Positions 1 through 10,046 of a stretch of 64,000 bases of DNA are shown here, in pieces. The DNA comes from Adiantum capillus-veneris (taxonomy: Eukaryota; Streptophyta; Polypodiopsida; Polypodiales; Pteridaceae): assembly GCA_014529385.2 (NCBI GenBank), contig CM043946.1, positions 15,579,077 through 15,643,076 on the forward strand, in the 5' to 3' direction. The notes under the pieces were generated by a model. It made no database searches. It saw only the letters and a list, made by a program, of their open reading frames with translations, and was not told the origin of the DNA. The position numbers and the translations under genes were made by a program. Position 1 is the stretch's first letter. The number at the start of each line of letters is the position of its first letter.

Positions 1-322
1 ACCCCCGTGAGGAGGCTCCCTCCACCTCAGCTTCGCCGCCTCCACCTCCTCCACCGCCTCTTCCCCCTCCACCCTCAAATGCCTCCGCTCCGCCTCCCCG
101 TCCTCCACCTTTCGCTCCTCCCTCTCCTCGGTGAGGCCCTCAGCCTCATCTCCTGCACTATCCCACACTCCTCCTCGGGCGCAAGGGACCGGACACACAT
201 CTGCAACGAGGCGATCTCTTGGTGGTGCTTTCACTACGAGTTGCATGGCTTGGGAGGGACAGCCCCATCTGAGGCCGCCACTTCCGGCTTAGACCTCTCC
301 TTTTGTAACAGTCCCTTGGGGT
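1..322 (+). other. GC-rich left edge, proline-rich reading frame, no gene called
   Basis: Positions 3-140 read in one frame as a proline-rich peptide with runs such as PPPPPPPPLPPPP, and the other plus frames are also open. Pyrimidine-rich CTCC repeats give this result without coding. It could be the low-complexity linker of a gene or Gag-like protein whose start lies left of the window, because the next ORF begins directly after it. I cannot identify a product. Confidence 0.3.
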
Positions 323-751
323 TTGACCAGCTTTGACATCCGCAGACCATGGGACTTCTTCGACTACAACTTCAGGCGCTTCCTAGGTGATTCTTCTCCC
401 GACCTAGAGGATGCTTGCTTCCGAGTTTACGTCCTCTTTCTAGCAGCCCGAGGCACTGAGGCTCTGGATACAACGGTAGGTTTCTCCTTTCCGTTGTGCG
501 GCAGGGATCCTACAGAGTGGACCCTGCACACAATTCTTGATTGGCTCCAAGTCCAAGCCACTGAGTTCTCACACCACACAAGGGACCTAGGAAAGACTGA
601 TCTGGTACAGACACTTTGGCCTTTAGCCAAGTTCAATGTGACGCCGCCGGATGTAGCAGGTTGCGGGCACATTGTGGTGCATTTGTTTGCTGACACTCAG
701 AGCTCCCCTTGCTATCTATTTATACAAGAGATTCTTGGACAAAGGATGTAG
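323..751 (+). CDS. Unrecognised ORF, 142 codons, probably a fragment
   Basis: I do not recognise this protein. It is non-repetitive and of mixed composition: an aromatic N-terminus (RRPWDFFDYNFRRFLGD, residues 7-23), a hydrophobic stretch (CFRVYVLFLAARG), then a tryptophan-containing helix-like segment (TEWTLHTILDWLQVQATEF). There is no signal peptide, zinc finger or transposase motif. The frame is open upstream of the ATG for a short way, so the start is uncertain. A second open frame (709-978) overlaps its end and could be a frame-shifted continuation or a further exon. It ends 264 bp before the Ty3 element at 1015. It may be a host gene remnant or the Gag of an older element. Confidence 0.3.
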   Translation: MTSFDIRRPWDFFDYNFRRFLGDSSPDLEDACFRVYVLFLAARGTEALDTTVGFSFPLCGRDPTEWTLHTILDWLQVQATEFSHHTRDLGKTDLVQTLWPLAKFNVTPPDVAGCGHIVVHLFADTQSSPCYLFIQEILGQRM

Positions 752-1182
752 CCCTACGCGTTGCACGTTCGGCCTGGGCCTGGGTAGGACAGTCACTTCA
801 GACGCGCTTGTCTAGAGGTCGCTTGGATGCGGATTACTCCCCATCCAAACCTGCCTCAAAGATACTGAGGTTGGCTATTGTTGCAGCATCTGTTTTTTTG
901 AGGACCCGTGAATACGAGGAGGGGAGTATGGTGAAAGAAAAAGTGATTCGGGCAAAGAGAATTGGGTACAATACATAGCAAAGGAAGTTAGGCATTTGTG
1001 ACCATGAATGATATTGTCACGTGACACATTCAACCCTATGTGTCCGTGGACAAGCTACAGCATGACCAGGGTTCACCAAGGTTCAGTTCAGTCAAGTCAG
1101 TCTAGATTTAGAAGTGATCTGGCACTTTTTGTGAGTCTGTTTGCAGACCGTGCATGCCCAGTCACTTGGTGTAGATGCATAT

Positions 1183-1606
1183 TGTGAGGATTCTAGGTAC
1201 TAATCCTTAATTAAGTACTTAAACTCATGATTAAGACTTAAGAAACTTGAATTGTACTCGAGAATATACTTACAAGACTCTGTGTTTGATTGATTGAATG
1301 TGTGATACAAGGGCTCCTTACGAAGAGACATAAATGAAAAGATACGTCTCTTGGTGAAGAGACATGACTTTAGACGTAAAGACACATCCTTTCGGCGAAG
1401 AGCTACAACCATTGGGCGAAGAGTCGCATCCGTAGAGCGAAGGGGTGTGACCAGTCGTCGAAGGAGTGTGGCTTTTGGCGAAGAGACATATCCTTTGGGC
1501 GAAGGGGTGTGACCATCCAGGCGCAGGGGTCCTCCTTGGCATGGCACTTCACGTATCTGCAACTAGGAGTAGATGTATTGTTGTTAACATAGTCACAATC
1601 GTGACA
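1183..1606 (-). repeat. 3' LTR of the minus-strand gag-protease element
   Basis: This 424-bp LTR begins TGTGAGG and ends GTGACA on the plus strand. It contains a run of loosely repeated units around GGCGAAGAG and GCGAAGGGGTGTGACCA (about 1395-1520), a degenerate minisatellite that is also in the other LTR. Confidence 0.88.
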
Positions 1607-1635
1607 TTCCCTCCCATTTAAAATGAGAGCCCGTG

Positions 1636-2349
1636 TCAAAGAAATGACTTCTGATGTTGATAGAACTCTGGAAAAGCATTGAATCTTCGAAAATCTTCAG
1701 TCTTTGAGTTATCGGAAACCTTTGTCTTGAACCTTTGCTTCTTGCGAAACCTTTTTGCTTTGACTCCTAAGTCCCATATCATTGCATTGTTCAAAGACTT
1801 TTTAGAGGAATCTGGCAGAATCAGGTTGATTGCAACAAGAGGTTGATCTTCAAAATCCTTTATGCGATGTAAGATTTTTGGTTCAAAATCTTCAAGTAAC
1901 CGCGAAATATTTGGGGAAGAGGAAATCTTCTCAAGGTACTCTTCAGATGGGGTAACTTCAACTTTAGTAATCACTGGAGAGGATTTTGGCTTGCGACTGT
2001 AATCATCTTCCAATAACGAATCCCAAAATTCTTCAGAATCATCTTCTGGAACTGTAACTTCATGACTTGTAATTGGCATATCATCATCCAGTAAAGAATC
2101 AAAGAAAGCATAGTCGTCTTCAGACTCGGAATCTGCAACTATACCTTTATCTTTGTCTTCATCAATTGATTCAGGAGAAGTTAATGAATTCAAAAATTCA
2201 TCAATAATAATATCTGCATCTGCATCGGAAATCATATTCTCTTCATAATCCACTGTATCATGTCGCTTGACTAGTACACGTGAGGCTTGAATCACTCTTT
2301 CCGCATGAGAAAGCCCGTGTAAAGTCAATTCACGTCCATCTTTGAACAA
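1636..2349 (-). CDS. Acidic 237-codon ORF after the protease, unknown role
   Basis: The frame continues the protease C-terminus (FKDGRELTLHGLSHAERVIQ, a link that normally leads into the polymerase). It then becomes strongly acidic, with repeated FxDSLLxDD-like units (FFDSLLDDDMP, FWDSLLEDDYSRK), and ends in a basic segment (KAKRFRKKQRFKTK). No YxDD, RNase H or integrase motif is present. It occupies the place where Pol should be. The repeated short acidic motif could be a binding peptide, but that is a guess. Confidence 0.6.
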   Translation of the reverse strand: MFKDGRELTLHGLSHAERVIQASRVLVKRHDTVDYEENMISDADADIIIDEFLNSLTSPESIDEDKDKGIVADSESEDDYAFFDSLLDDDMPITSHEVTVPEDDSEEFWDSLLEDDYSRKPKSSPVITKVEVTPSEEYLEKISSSPNISRLLEDFEPKILHRIKDFEDQPLVAINLILPDSSKKSLNNAMIWDLGVKAKRFRKKQRFKTKVSDNSKTEDFRRFNAFPEFYQHQKSFL

Positions 2350-2905
2350 ATTGATAGTATGTCCTCAAAAGCTAATTGTTGGATCATATTGGAATAACCA
2401 ATGCTGACCAAGAATCATGTCGTAATAAGATAAAGGCATGACTTCAAAATCCAGTTGATCTGCATAAGTTTGAATCTCGGAACTGCAACTGTCAAACTGT
2501 CTGATCACAAGTCAAAATTGATCCATCTGCTAATTCCACATCATACAAGTGAGATGTCTTCTGAGTTGGTAAGCCAAGCTGTTGAACTATCTGAGTGCTG
2601 ACAAAATTATTCGAGCATCCGCTGTCCACCAAAATATTGATGGAGTGACCATTAAGTGTTCCAAGAAGGCTCAAAACTTGCTTTGAGAGTGGCTCCAAAA
2701 CTGAAGAATTGCACTGAGCATGGTTCATAAGAATAATCGTATCCTCTGAGACACGAATCGTATTGACCACAGATTTTCCTTTATCCTTAGCAAAATCTGG
2801 TTGTTCAAAATTCGATAATGTTTCCGCGTTGGAATTTCTTTTCAAATTAGACAGATTTGGTCTCTTTGGACATTGATACCATCTATGGTCACCACTGCAA
2901 ATTGT
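2350..2905 (-). CDS. Zinc knuckle and retropepsin region of the minus-strand element (fossil)
   Basis: A knuckle (CTICSGDHRWYQCP) near 2900-2860 is followed by a linker. The aspartic protease comes next, with the active-site motif NILVDSGCSNNFVS (around 2635-2594) and the later DMILGQHWLFQYDP motif (near 2425-2385). The protease cleaves Gag-Pol in this family. It leads directly into the acidic ORF at 1636-2349 rather than into reverse transcriptase. Confidence 0.8.
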
Positions 2906-3211
2906 ACATAATGCTTTCTTCTTTGAAGTCGAAGATCCATTTAACGAAGAGCCTTGCTAAGTATTGGAAGGTCGATCTTGAGAAAAATCACGTCCTTTAC
3001 CACGATCAAGTGGAGGAACATGTGAAGAAGATCTGCTTTCAGATTGTCGATCTTGAGAATAGAACCTTGAAGTTGAATAAGGTTGTGTTGCTTGTTGTCT
3101 AAACTGAGACTGATGTTGCTGACTTTGGCTATAGTTGTCTCTGCGATCGCGCTGTGAAAAGCGAGCGCTATTTGAAGATCTGTTACCAGGGAGAAAATTC
3201 CGTGTAGGGCG

Positions 3212-3990
3212 TCAATTATCGCCAAGACGCTCCACATAGGCAATTGCAGCATCCAAGGTGGTAGGGTTGTATTTGTGCACATCATCTTTCAGGTTGGGTT
3301 CGAGTCTGTCGATAAAGCTGTGAAGTTTATCAGAGGGACTAAGGGTCTCTATCTCCAGAGTTGTCTTTGGAACTCTGTGATGTACGTGGCCAAGGAACCT
3401 GTCTGGCTCAGGCAGCGAAGAGAGGATCGGGCATGAAAATCCGCATTGGCAGGTTCGAACGCCTTGCGAATAGCACACCGGAATTTATCCCAAGAAGGTG
3501 TGTGTTTACCATCAGCAACCCATCGTTGCCACCAAAGAAATGCTGTGTCCTTGAGCAGAGAACTAGCAAGTGCAACTTTTTTACTCTCGACCAAGTCTGT
3601 GTTCGATAAGTAAATCTCCATTTTGAACAGCCATTGGTCCAGCACGCGCTTGTCGCGGCGACCATTATATGGTTCCGGCAGTTTAACATCAAGCTTCTTC
3701 TTCTATGCAGCATTAAAAATTTTATAAAGTAATTGAAGTTCGCAATTGACTACCTCTTCAGTTGGATCTTGTTTGTTTGGTTCGTCCACTGAAGCTTCGG
3801 AAGAAGGTGTTGAAGATGCTGCATTTGTAGTTCGAGAAACAACAGGTCGACTTCGAGAAGTGTTTTGCGTGTGCATCTCATCCAAGCGAGTGTGAAGTGA
3901 TGCGAGGCTTATGGAAAGTGTGGCCATCTGCTCCTTAATAAGAGTAAGGGCATCGTCAGATTGACCACCTCCGTCCTGAGAATTCGGCAT
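3212..3990 (-). CDS. Gag of the minus-strand element (fossil)
   Basis: The N-terminus (MPNSQDGGGQSDDALTLIKE) is followed by a helical segment and a Ser/Thr-rich linker. The retrotransposon Gag core comes next, with LDQWLFKMEIYLSNTDL, AFLWWQRWVADGKHTPSWDK and FRCAIRKAFEPANADFHARS, the usual W-rich helices. The end (KLHSFIDRLEPNLKDDVHKY) matches the C-terminal part of the fold. The frame is broken in a few places. The leader between 3991 and 5014 holds no supported gene. Confidence 0.8.
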
Positions 3991-5028
3991 GGTTACGCCT
4001 CAAAAGGAACTCGAACAGGTGTAATTCTAGGTCGGGAACAAATTCTGGGAATTGGAGCTGGAGAATCCGGAATAATAATAACCTTTGGTTCGGGTGCTGC
4101 CAATTGTTCGGGTTCTGGAGTATCCGGAATAAGTATTACTTCCGGCTCTGAGTACGGAAATTTACCCGCAAAATTTCATCGGGAAAAATCTGTGTACTGG
4201 TTCGCGTCGGCCATGTGTGCGAAATATCTTGCGCAGTAGGTGCACACAGAGCAGAGCAAGGGAGAGGCAACGTAATTTTTTTTGTTTATTTTTATAAAGG
4301 TAAGTTTACGTGAAGAGGCTTTCACATGGGAGTTTTTTTTAAATATGGGTGTTTTCACATGGGGTTAAAAATTTGGGTCTTGGGCGGCCAACTTAAATCA
4401 CTTGCTTGGCTAGGTAAGTTTAATTAAAAAAACCTTGCACTGAATTGACTTGCTGCTATTGTGACCTGCCCAGCATAAAAATAAAGGCCAGCCAGCGCGT
4501 AGAGAGAAAACCCAGCCAGCGTATGGAAATTGCTGGCGCTTGGGTCGCTTGGGAAATTGCTGCCGCTTGAAGGTTGAAACGCGTGGGAGAAGATGCGAAA
4601 GGGTGCACATTTGAAGGGGTATCGCCAAAGGGTTTGCCAGTGATGAGGTAGCACCAAGGGGTGCTACGCCAAGTGGTGCAACTCTTCTCATCCAAGAGGT
4701 GCAAGGCTGCTGAATTTCAGCAGTGATGCGGAAGGGTGCCTGCCAGCAAAGGGTTGCTACCTTTTGGCACGAAGGGACACCTTCCGACGAAGAGGCATCT
4801 GACAATATTTTCAGCAGGCATGCCATACACACCCATCTTTGTCTCTTTTATATTTATGTACTTAATAAGAGAAGGGTTCGGGTTACCTCATACATGTTGG
4901 TAGGTAGTCCATCTTTCTACTGCTTCCATACAACACACTAGGTGAGGGTTGCGGGTAGGGTTGGCAACGGCGAGGCTAGGTAGACGCCAAGTCCAAAGGC
5001 CCGGGAAAAAAATTTGCTCTGATACCAC

Positions 5029-5469
5029 TGTGAGGATTCTAGGTACTAATCCTTAATTAAGTACTTAAACTCATGATTAAGACTTAAGAAACTTGAACTG
5101 TACTCGAGACAAGACTTAGAATACTCTGTGTTTGATTGATTGAATGTGTCATACAAGGGCTCCTTATATAGGAGACGAAGAGACATAAATGAAAAGACAC
5201 GTCTCTTGGTCTCTTGGTGAAGAGACATGACTTTAGACGTAAAGACACATCCTTTCGGCGAAGAGCTGCAACCATTGGGCGAAGAGTCGCACCCGTAGAG
5301 CGAAGGGGTGTGACCAGTCGTCGAAGGAGTGTGGCTTTTGGCGAAGAGACACGTCCTTTGGGCGAAGGGGTGTGACAATCCAAGCGCAGGGGTCCTCCTT
5401 GGCATGGCACTTCACGTTTCTGCAACTAGAAGTAGATGTATTGCTGTTAACATAGTCACAATCGTGACA
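5029..5469 (-). repeat. 5' LTR of the minus-strand gag-protease element
   Basis: This 441-bp copy matches 1183-1606 closely, with the same GGCGAAGAG repeats. It is flanked on the left by the primer binding site and on the right by CATAT. Confidence 0.88.
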
Positions 5470-6450
5470 CATATCCTCTGGTTGCACACAGCATGATCAT
5501 AAGCATTCCCATCAGAATCCTTCAGGGGGATTTTCCAATGCATTTAGCCTATTTTACCTATTTTTGACATTTTTCACTTATTATTTTTAAGTGACTTTTG
5601 TTGGAAAGTAGGTAGGGCAAATTGAGTAAGTTTGTATATAAGCAAACCTAGACTAGCACTAAATGGGAGAAGAGGCAGCAGGAGCTCCACCGCTCAACAG
5701 GCAACTTCTCAAGCAAGAACCCCTTGGGGACATTTCCCTCAAGCAGACAACATCAGCACTAGCGTTTTTCAACAGGCACCATCGCCATTGAACCTCAGTC
5801 AGCTAGCGTTTCCCTCAAGCTTCATCGCCAAGGAACTTCTCACCTAGCGTTAGCAAAATCCCTCAAATCGCCCTCATCTGTGCATGGCATTTTCAGCAAG
5901 ATAAGCAACATCAGTTTCAGCCCTAAAAGACCATCACTTTCAGCCCTAAAGAACATCAGTTTTCAGCGCTAAAGACCCGCAGACTTTCAGCCATAAAGAG
6001 TAACAAGGGCAGCATTTTCTCTTGCGTTTTCATCCGCTGCAGATTTCAGCCCCTTAGCGTTTTTGGACAACAGTAGAAGGACAATAGATTTCAGCCATAG
6101 CGTCGGTCTCGCCATCACCATCATCGACACCGACATAGCCTAGACTTGCATCGTTCACATGCATTCCCATTGTACCAGTTTGTGCAATCAATAGTAGACC
6201 ACTCTCGCCGGCGAGAGTGGGGCCTTCGGAGGAGGCTTTTACGTCGTCTTTGGTGTCGTATTCTCTTCTCTCTCTATCTCTCAGTCTCATACACTTGCAC
6301 GCACAGTGTCCATTCACTTTGTTGTGATCATAGCACTCTCTCATCAAGAACGGAAGGCTCTCCCTTCCATAAGAACAAAAGGAACCTTGAGCACAGTTCG
6401 GAGCAGTCATCTTGAGCAAAGTTCAAACATTCATTCCGCAGCACCTAACA

Positions 6451-6835
6451 TTGGTATCAGAGCTTTGGCAGTGTTCTATATCACTCAAAGAAAGAACCAC
6501 AAGAATCACAAGAATTTTTTTTGCTTCTTAAGGTCGCACGAACCCAAGTTCGCTTGGGCGTGTCGATTCCTAATCGTGTTTTTGAAGAGTGACAGGAATC
6601 CCAAGAAAGAAGCTTATCCAGCCTCCCCTTGTGCCTCTTTTCACTCATTGAGAGCGGACAGTGCACTTAGCGGCCGGCCAATCGACGTGAGGTGGGAAAA
6701 AGCAACCTTGGTGTGAGCGCAAGGCTGCCAAGGGGTGCCCCCGTGGAAAAGAGTAGAACTCGGGTGAAGAGAAGATCCTTCTCAACACAGATTGCAAGCG
6801 AAAGAAAACCCTCAACAACCTCAAGAACCTCAAGA
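6451..6835 (+). other. Primer binding site and first part of the leader, outer Ty3 element
   Basis: TTGGTATCAGAGCT at 6451-6464 is complementary to the 3' end of plant initiator tRNA-Met, the usual primer for this class. The leader that follows is nearly identical to 8072-8455 in the inner element. It stops at the inner insertion and resumes at 11227 with the duplicated CAAGA. Confidence 0.85.
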
Positions 6836-8071
6836 TGTCACGTGACACATCCAACCCTATGTGTCCGTGGACAAGCTACAACACAACCAGGGTTCAGTCA
6901 GTCAAGTCAGTCTAGATTTAGAAGTGATCTGGCACTTTTGTGAGTCTGTTCGCAGACCGTGCATGTCCAAACACTTAGTGTAGATGCATATCCTCTGGTT
7001 GCACACAGCATGATCATAAGCATTCCCATCAAAATCCAACAGAACAGTCAAGGGAATTTTCCAGTGCATTTAGCCTATTTTACCTATTTTTGACATTTTT
7101 CACTTATTATTTTTAAGTGACTTTTGTTGGAAAGTAGGTAGGGCAATTTTGCTAAGTTTGTATATAAGCAAACTAGAGCTAGCACTATTTGGCAGAAGAG
7201 GCAACAGGAGCCAAGCTCAGCAGGCAACTTCTCAGCAAGACCAAGCCTTGGTGGTTTCCCTCCAAGCAGCAGATCCCCCTTCCATTAGCGTTTTTGGAAA
7301 GCATCTCAGTCTGGCGTTTTTGCATCATCACACCATCGCCAGAAGACCCCAACCACTAGCGTTTTGCATCTACCATCCATTGCCAGCAGAAGAAGCAGAC
7401 AAGCTAGCGTTTTGACATCAACAGCCCTAGCGTTTTTTAAAGAACTTCAGCCTTTGCAGATGCAGCAATGTAGCGATTTGCAGCAGTAGGAGACCTTCAA
7501 GTCCAGCCCTAAAAGAAGTAGCAGATTCAGCCCGAAAGACCATCAGTTTTCAGCCCTCAAAAACCTCAGTTTTCAACCCTAAACCTGCAGATTTTCAGCG
7601 TCAAAGACCTACGAAAAACAGTCCCAGAATCAGCGTTTTTGGACAGCAGTAGAAAGATCGCAGATTTCAGCCCATAGCATTTTTGGACAGCAGTAGAAGG
7701 ATTGCAGATTTCAGCCCTTAGGTCAGTCTCCTCTTCACTGTCATCATCGCCGACATAGCCTAGACTTGCATCAGTCACATGCATTCAGTTTGTACCAGTT
7801 TGTGCAATCATAAGTAGACCACTCTCGCCAACGAGAGTCGGGCCTTCGGAGGAGGGTTTTACAACGTCTCTGGTGTCGTATCTCTCTTCTCTCTCTATCT
7901 CTCAGTCTCATACACTTACACGCACAGTGTCCATTCACTTTGTTTGTGATCATAGCATTCTCTCATTAAGAACGGAAGGCTCTCCCTGCCATAAGAGCAA
8001 AAGGAACCTTGAGCACAGTTCGGAGCACTCATCTTGAGCAAAGCGCAACATTCATTCCGCTGCAGCTAACA
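6836..8071 (+). repeat. 5' LTR of the inner Ty3 element
   Basis: 1236 bp. It carries the TATA-like GTATATAAGC at about 7159-7168, CT-rich sequence near 7888-7910 and many TAGCGTTTTTGGACAGCAGTAG-type short repeats. Confidence 0.9.
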
Positions 8072-8802
8072 TTGGTATCAGAGCTTTTGCAGTGTTCTGT
8101 ATCACTCAAGGAAAGAACCACAAGAATCACAAGAATTTTTTTTGCTTGTTGCGGTCGCATTTAACCCAAGATTCCTTGGGTGTGTCAATTCCTAATCGTG
8201 TTTTTGAAGAGTGATAGGAATCCCAAGAAAGAAGGGCTTGTCCAGCCTCCCCTTGTGTCTCTTTTCACTCATTGAGAGCGGAGCGTGCACTTAGCGGCCG
8301 GCCAATCGAGGTGAGGTGGGAAAAAGCAACCTTGGTGTGAGCGCAAGACCGCCAAGGGGTGCGCCCGCGGAAAGGAGTAGAACTCGGGTGAAGAGAAGAT
8401 CCTTCTCAAACACAGTTTGCAAGCGAAAGAAAACCTCAAGAACCTCAAGACCCTCAAGAACCCAAGACCCGCAAGAACCCAAGTTCCTCGTGAACTTAAG
8501 AACCCAAGAACCCAAGACTTCAGTGGATGGTCATCACTCGAAGTGGAATGGCTACTTCGCTTGGAGGTGATCAGCATGAGAGAGGCGAAGATAAATTTTC
8601 CCCACCAGGAGGTTGTTCCGACCCTCCCCCTTCTCCATCTACGACAAGGATTGCACTAACTCCTATGAAGGAGTTGCCGCAATTGTTTCTGGAAGAAAGT
8701 TAGAACGCAAAGAAAGAGAAGCAGAAAGAAAGGCCTACGAAGAAGAAATGGCAGCCATAGATTGTGGAGGAAGAAATGGCAGCCATAGAGCGTTAGTATG
8801 AC

Positions 8803-9702
8803 TTGGAAGAAAAAGAAAATCAAGCAAGATTTGATCGCGAGAACAAAGCAAGAATGCAAGAGATGTTGCGACTCTTTTCTCAAGTGCAGGCACAGATGCA
8901 AGAGATTCAGGAAAAGGAGACTCTCTCTGTCTCATCTTCTTCTCCAAAGCATGACACACAAGATTTGCATGATGATAAGCATGACGATGATTTGAATGAC
9001 AATGATATGCATGATGATTTGGATGATAATGATGAGCATGATGATTTGCATGATCAAGATGTGATTTCTCACAAGCATGATGAGTTGCATGAAGATGATG
9101 TGATTGTTCACAAGGATGATGTGTTAGTGGATGCTTTTTCTAGCGAAGCTAACCTCGTTGTAGATTCGATCGATCACAAAGAATCGATCTTGGCTTTCGA
9201 GTTGAGGTCCACAGTTCCCCCACAAGAAGATTCGATAGATCCCGAAGAATCGATCTTGGCTCTCGAGCCTAGGTCCAAAGAACCCTCACAAGAAGTATTA
9301 TGTATTCGCATGATTCGTCAGCACGCATTGTTCGAGTGTTTCATTCGTGATCGTTTCCTGTATTTTAGTCAGCGTCTTTATGTGATCCCTTTTCCTAGGC
9401 ATGACATATTGTACGTTGAGCACGTTTCACTTATGAATGAGCACGAATGTATGCGGATTTTTCATGAAAAGCTGAAAAGTATGCATGTGAGGAAGTCACA
9501 TTCCATGTCTCTTCCTTGGCATGACACAGTTGTAGAAAGAGCACATGAAAGTATGAGCACCAAGCATGCGCATTTCCGTTGTGAATTGCCACAGTTGATT
9601 TCTTTAGATCAAAAGAAAGACAAGATTGGATCTCATTGTTTGCGTGTGTGTGGTGAACGGTTTGGCACTCCGTCTCTTTGTTCATCTACATTGCATGCAT
9701 AG
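8803..9702 (+). CDS. Asp/His-rich 299-codon ORF of the inner Ty3 element
   Basis: The N-terminal 45 residues are a charged helix (MEEKENQARFDRENKARMQE). Residues 50-108 form a striking low-complexity tract of His, Asp, Leu and Asn (DLHDDKHDDDLNDNDMHDDL). The rest (LFECFIRDRFLYFSQRLYVI and later) is ordinary but unrecognised. The same His/Asp tract follows the protease in the outer element at about 13400-13560, so this ORF joins the start of Gag to the region behind the protease. It has no catalytic motif, and no function can be assigned. Confidence 0.6.
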   Translation: MEEKENQARFDRENKARMQEMLRLFSQVQAQMQEIQEKETLSVSSSSPKHDTQDLHDDKHDDDLNDNDMHDDLDDNDEHDDLHDQDVISHKHDELHEDDVIVHKDDVLVDAFSSEANLVVDSIDHKESILAFELRSTVPPQEDSIDPEESILALEPRSKEPSQEVLCIRMIRQHALFECFIRDRFLYFSQRLYVIPFPRHDILYVEHVSLMNEHECMRIFHEKLKSMHVRKSHSMSLPWHDTVVERAHESMSTKHAHFRCELPQLISLDQKKDKIGSHCLRVCGERFGTPSLCSSTLHA

Positions 9703-9705
9703 TCT

Positions 9706-10046
9706 TTGAGGAAGACAAGACTTTTTCCAGTCACTTTACATGAAATAGGTATGTTCATGTTTTTGTGTTGTAGGTGGTTTCAGGAATTTTCAACCATGGA
9801 GATTCTTGAAGAAGAAAGAAGCATGACTCTCGACGAAGTTGAAGCATTGAAGGAGCCACAGAAGACTTTGTGTCTCTTTCCACGCGGCCCAAAGAAGCAA
9901 GCGTTGAAGACCTTTATGAAGTTCAAGTACCGCACGACCCACACATCAGAGTGGGCCGGCGAAGAGTCCCTTCCAGGATTCCGGATGCTATTGGCGATCT
10001 CCCTCGACGCCATACAGTTTGGTACCTCACTTTGAAAAGGAGGGGA
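9706..10046 (+). CDS. Pol-tail-like segment and polypurine tract of the inner Ty3 element
   Basis: Two overlapping frames are open. One reads STRPKEASVEDLYEVQVPHD and RIPDAIGDLPRRHTVWYLTL, which by position could be the C-terminal tail of Pol, just before the purine tract and 3' LTR. It is a fragment with no domain I can name. Confidence 0.35.

Larger units (their letters stand above)
1183..5469 (-). mobile_element. Ty3-type gag-protease element without polymerase, inside the 5' LTR
   Basis: The LTRs are 1183-1606 (3') and 5029-5469 (5'), both TGTGAGGATTCTAGG...ATCGTGACA on the plus strand. The target duplication is CATAT (1178-1182, 5470-5474). The primer binding site, read as GCTCTGATACCA on the plus strand, adjoins the 5' LTR at 5016-5027. 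A purine tract (AAATGGGAGGGA on the minus strand, 1607-1618) precedes the 3' LTR. The internal 3.4 kb encodes Gag, a zinc knuckle and a retropepsin, then an acidic 237-codon ORF, with no room for reverse transcriptase or integrase. It is a non-autonomous fossil with a few breaks in gag. The LTRs are close in sequence, so it is young and younger than its host. Confidence 0.92.
1015..6450 (+). repeat. 5' LTR of the outer Ty3 element, split by an insertion
   Basis: The LTR is 1015-1182 plus 5475-6450; the 5 bases CATAT occur on both sides of the inserted element. It matches the 3' LTR at 14226-15248 more closely than the inner pair does (for example GGGCAAATTGAGTAAG, where the inner LTRs read GGGCAATTTTGCTAAG). 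A TATA-like GTATATAAGC lies near 5634-5643. The body is rich in short repeats of the kind TTTCAGCCCTAAAGA and TAGCGTTTTTGGACA. Confidence 0.88.

Noticed and set aside
1395-1520. CRISPR-like array of GGCGAAGAG units
   Set aside because: The units are degenerate, with irregular spacing, in a eukaryotic LTR and present in both LTR copies.
6451-6464. tRNA gene fragments at TGGTATCAGAGC-type sites
   Set aside because: These are primer binding sites adjoining LTRs; no cloverleaf is present.
8269-8801. Several overlapping ORFs on both strands in the inner element leader
   Set aside because: They are shadows in a repetitive AACCTCAAG leader; the outer element has the same non-coding leader.
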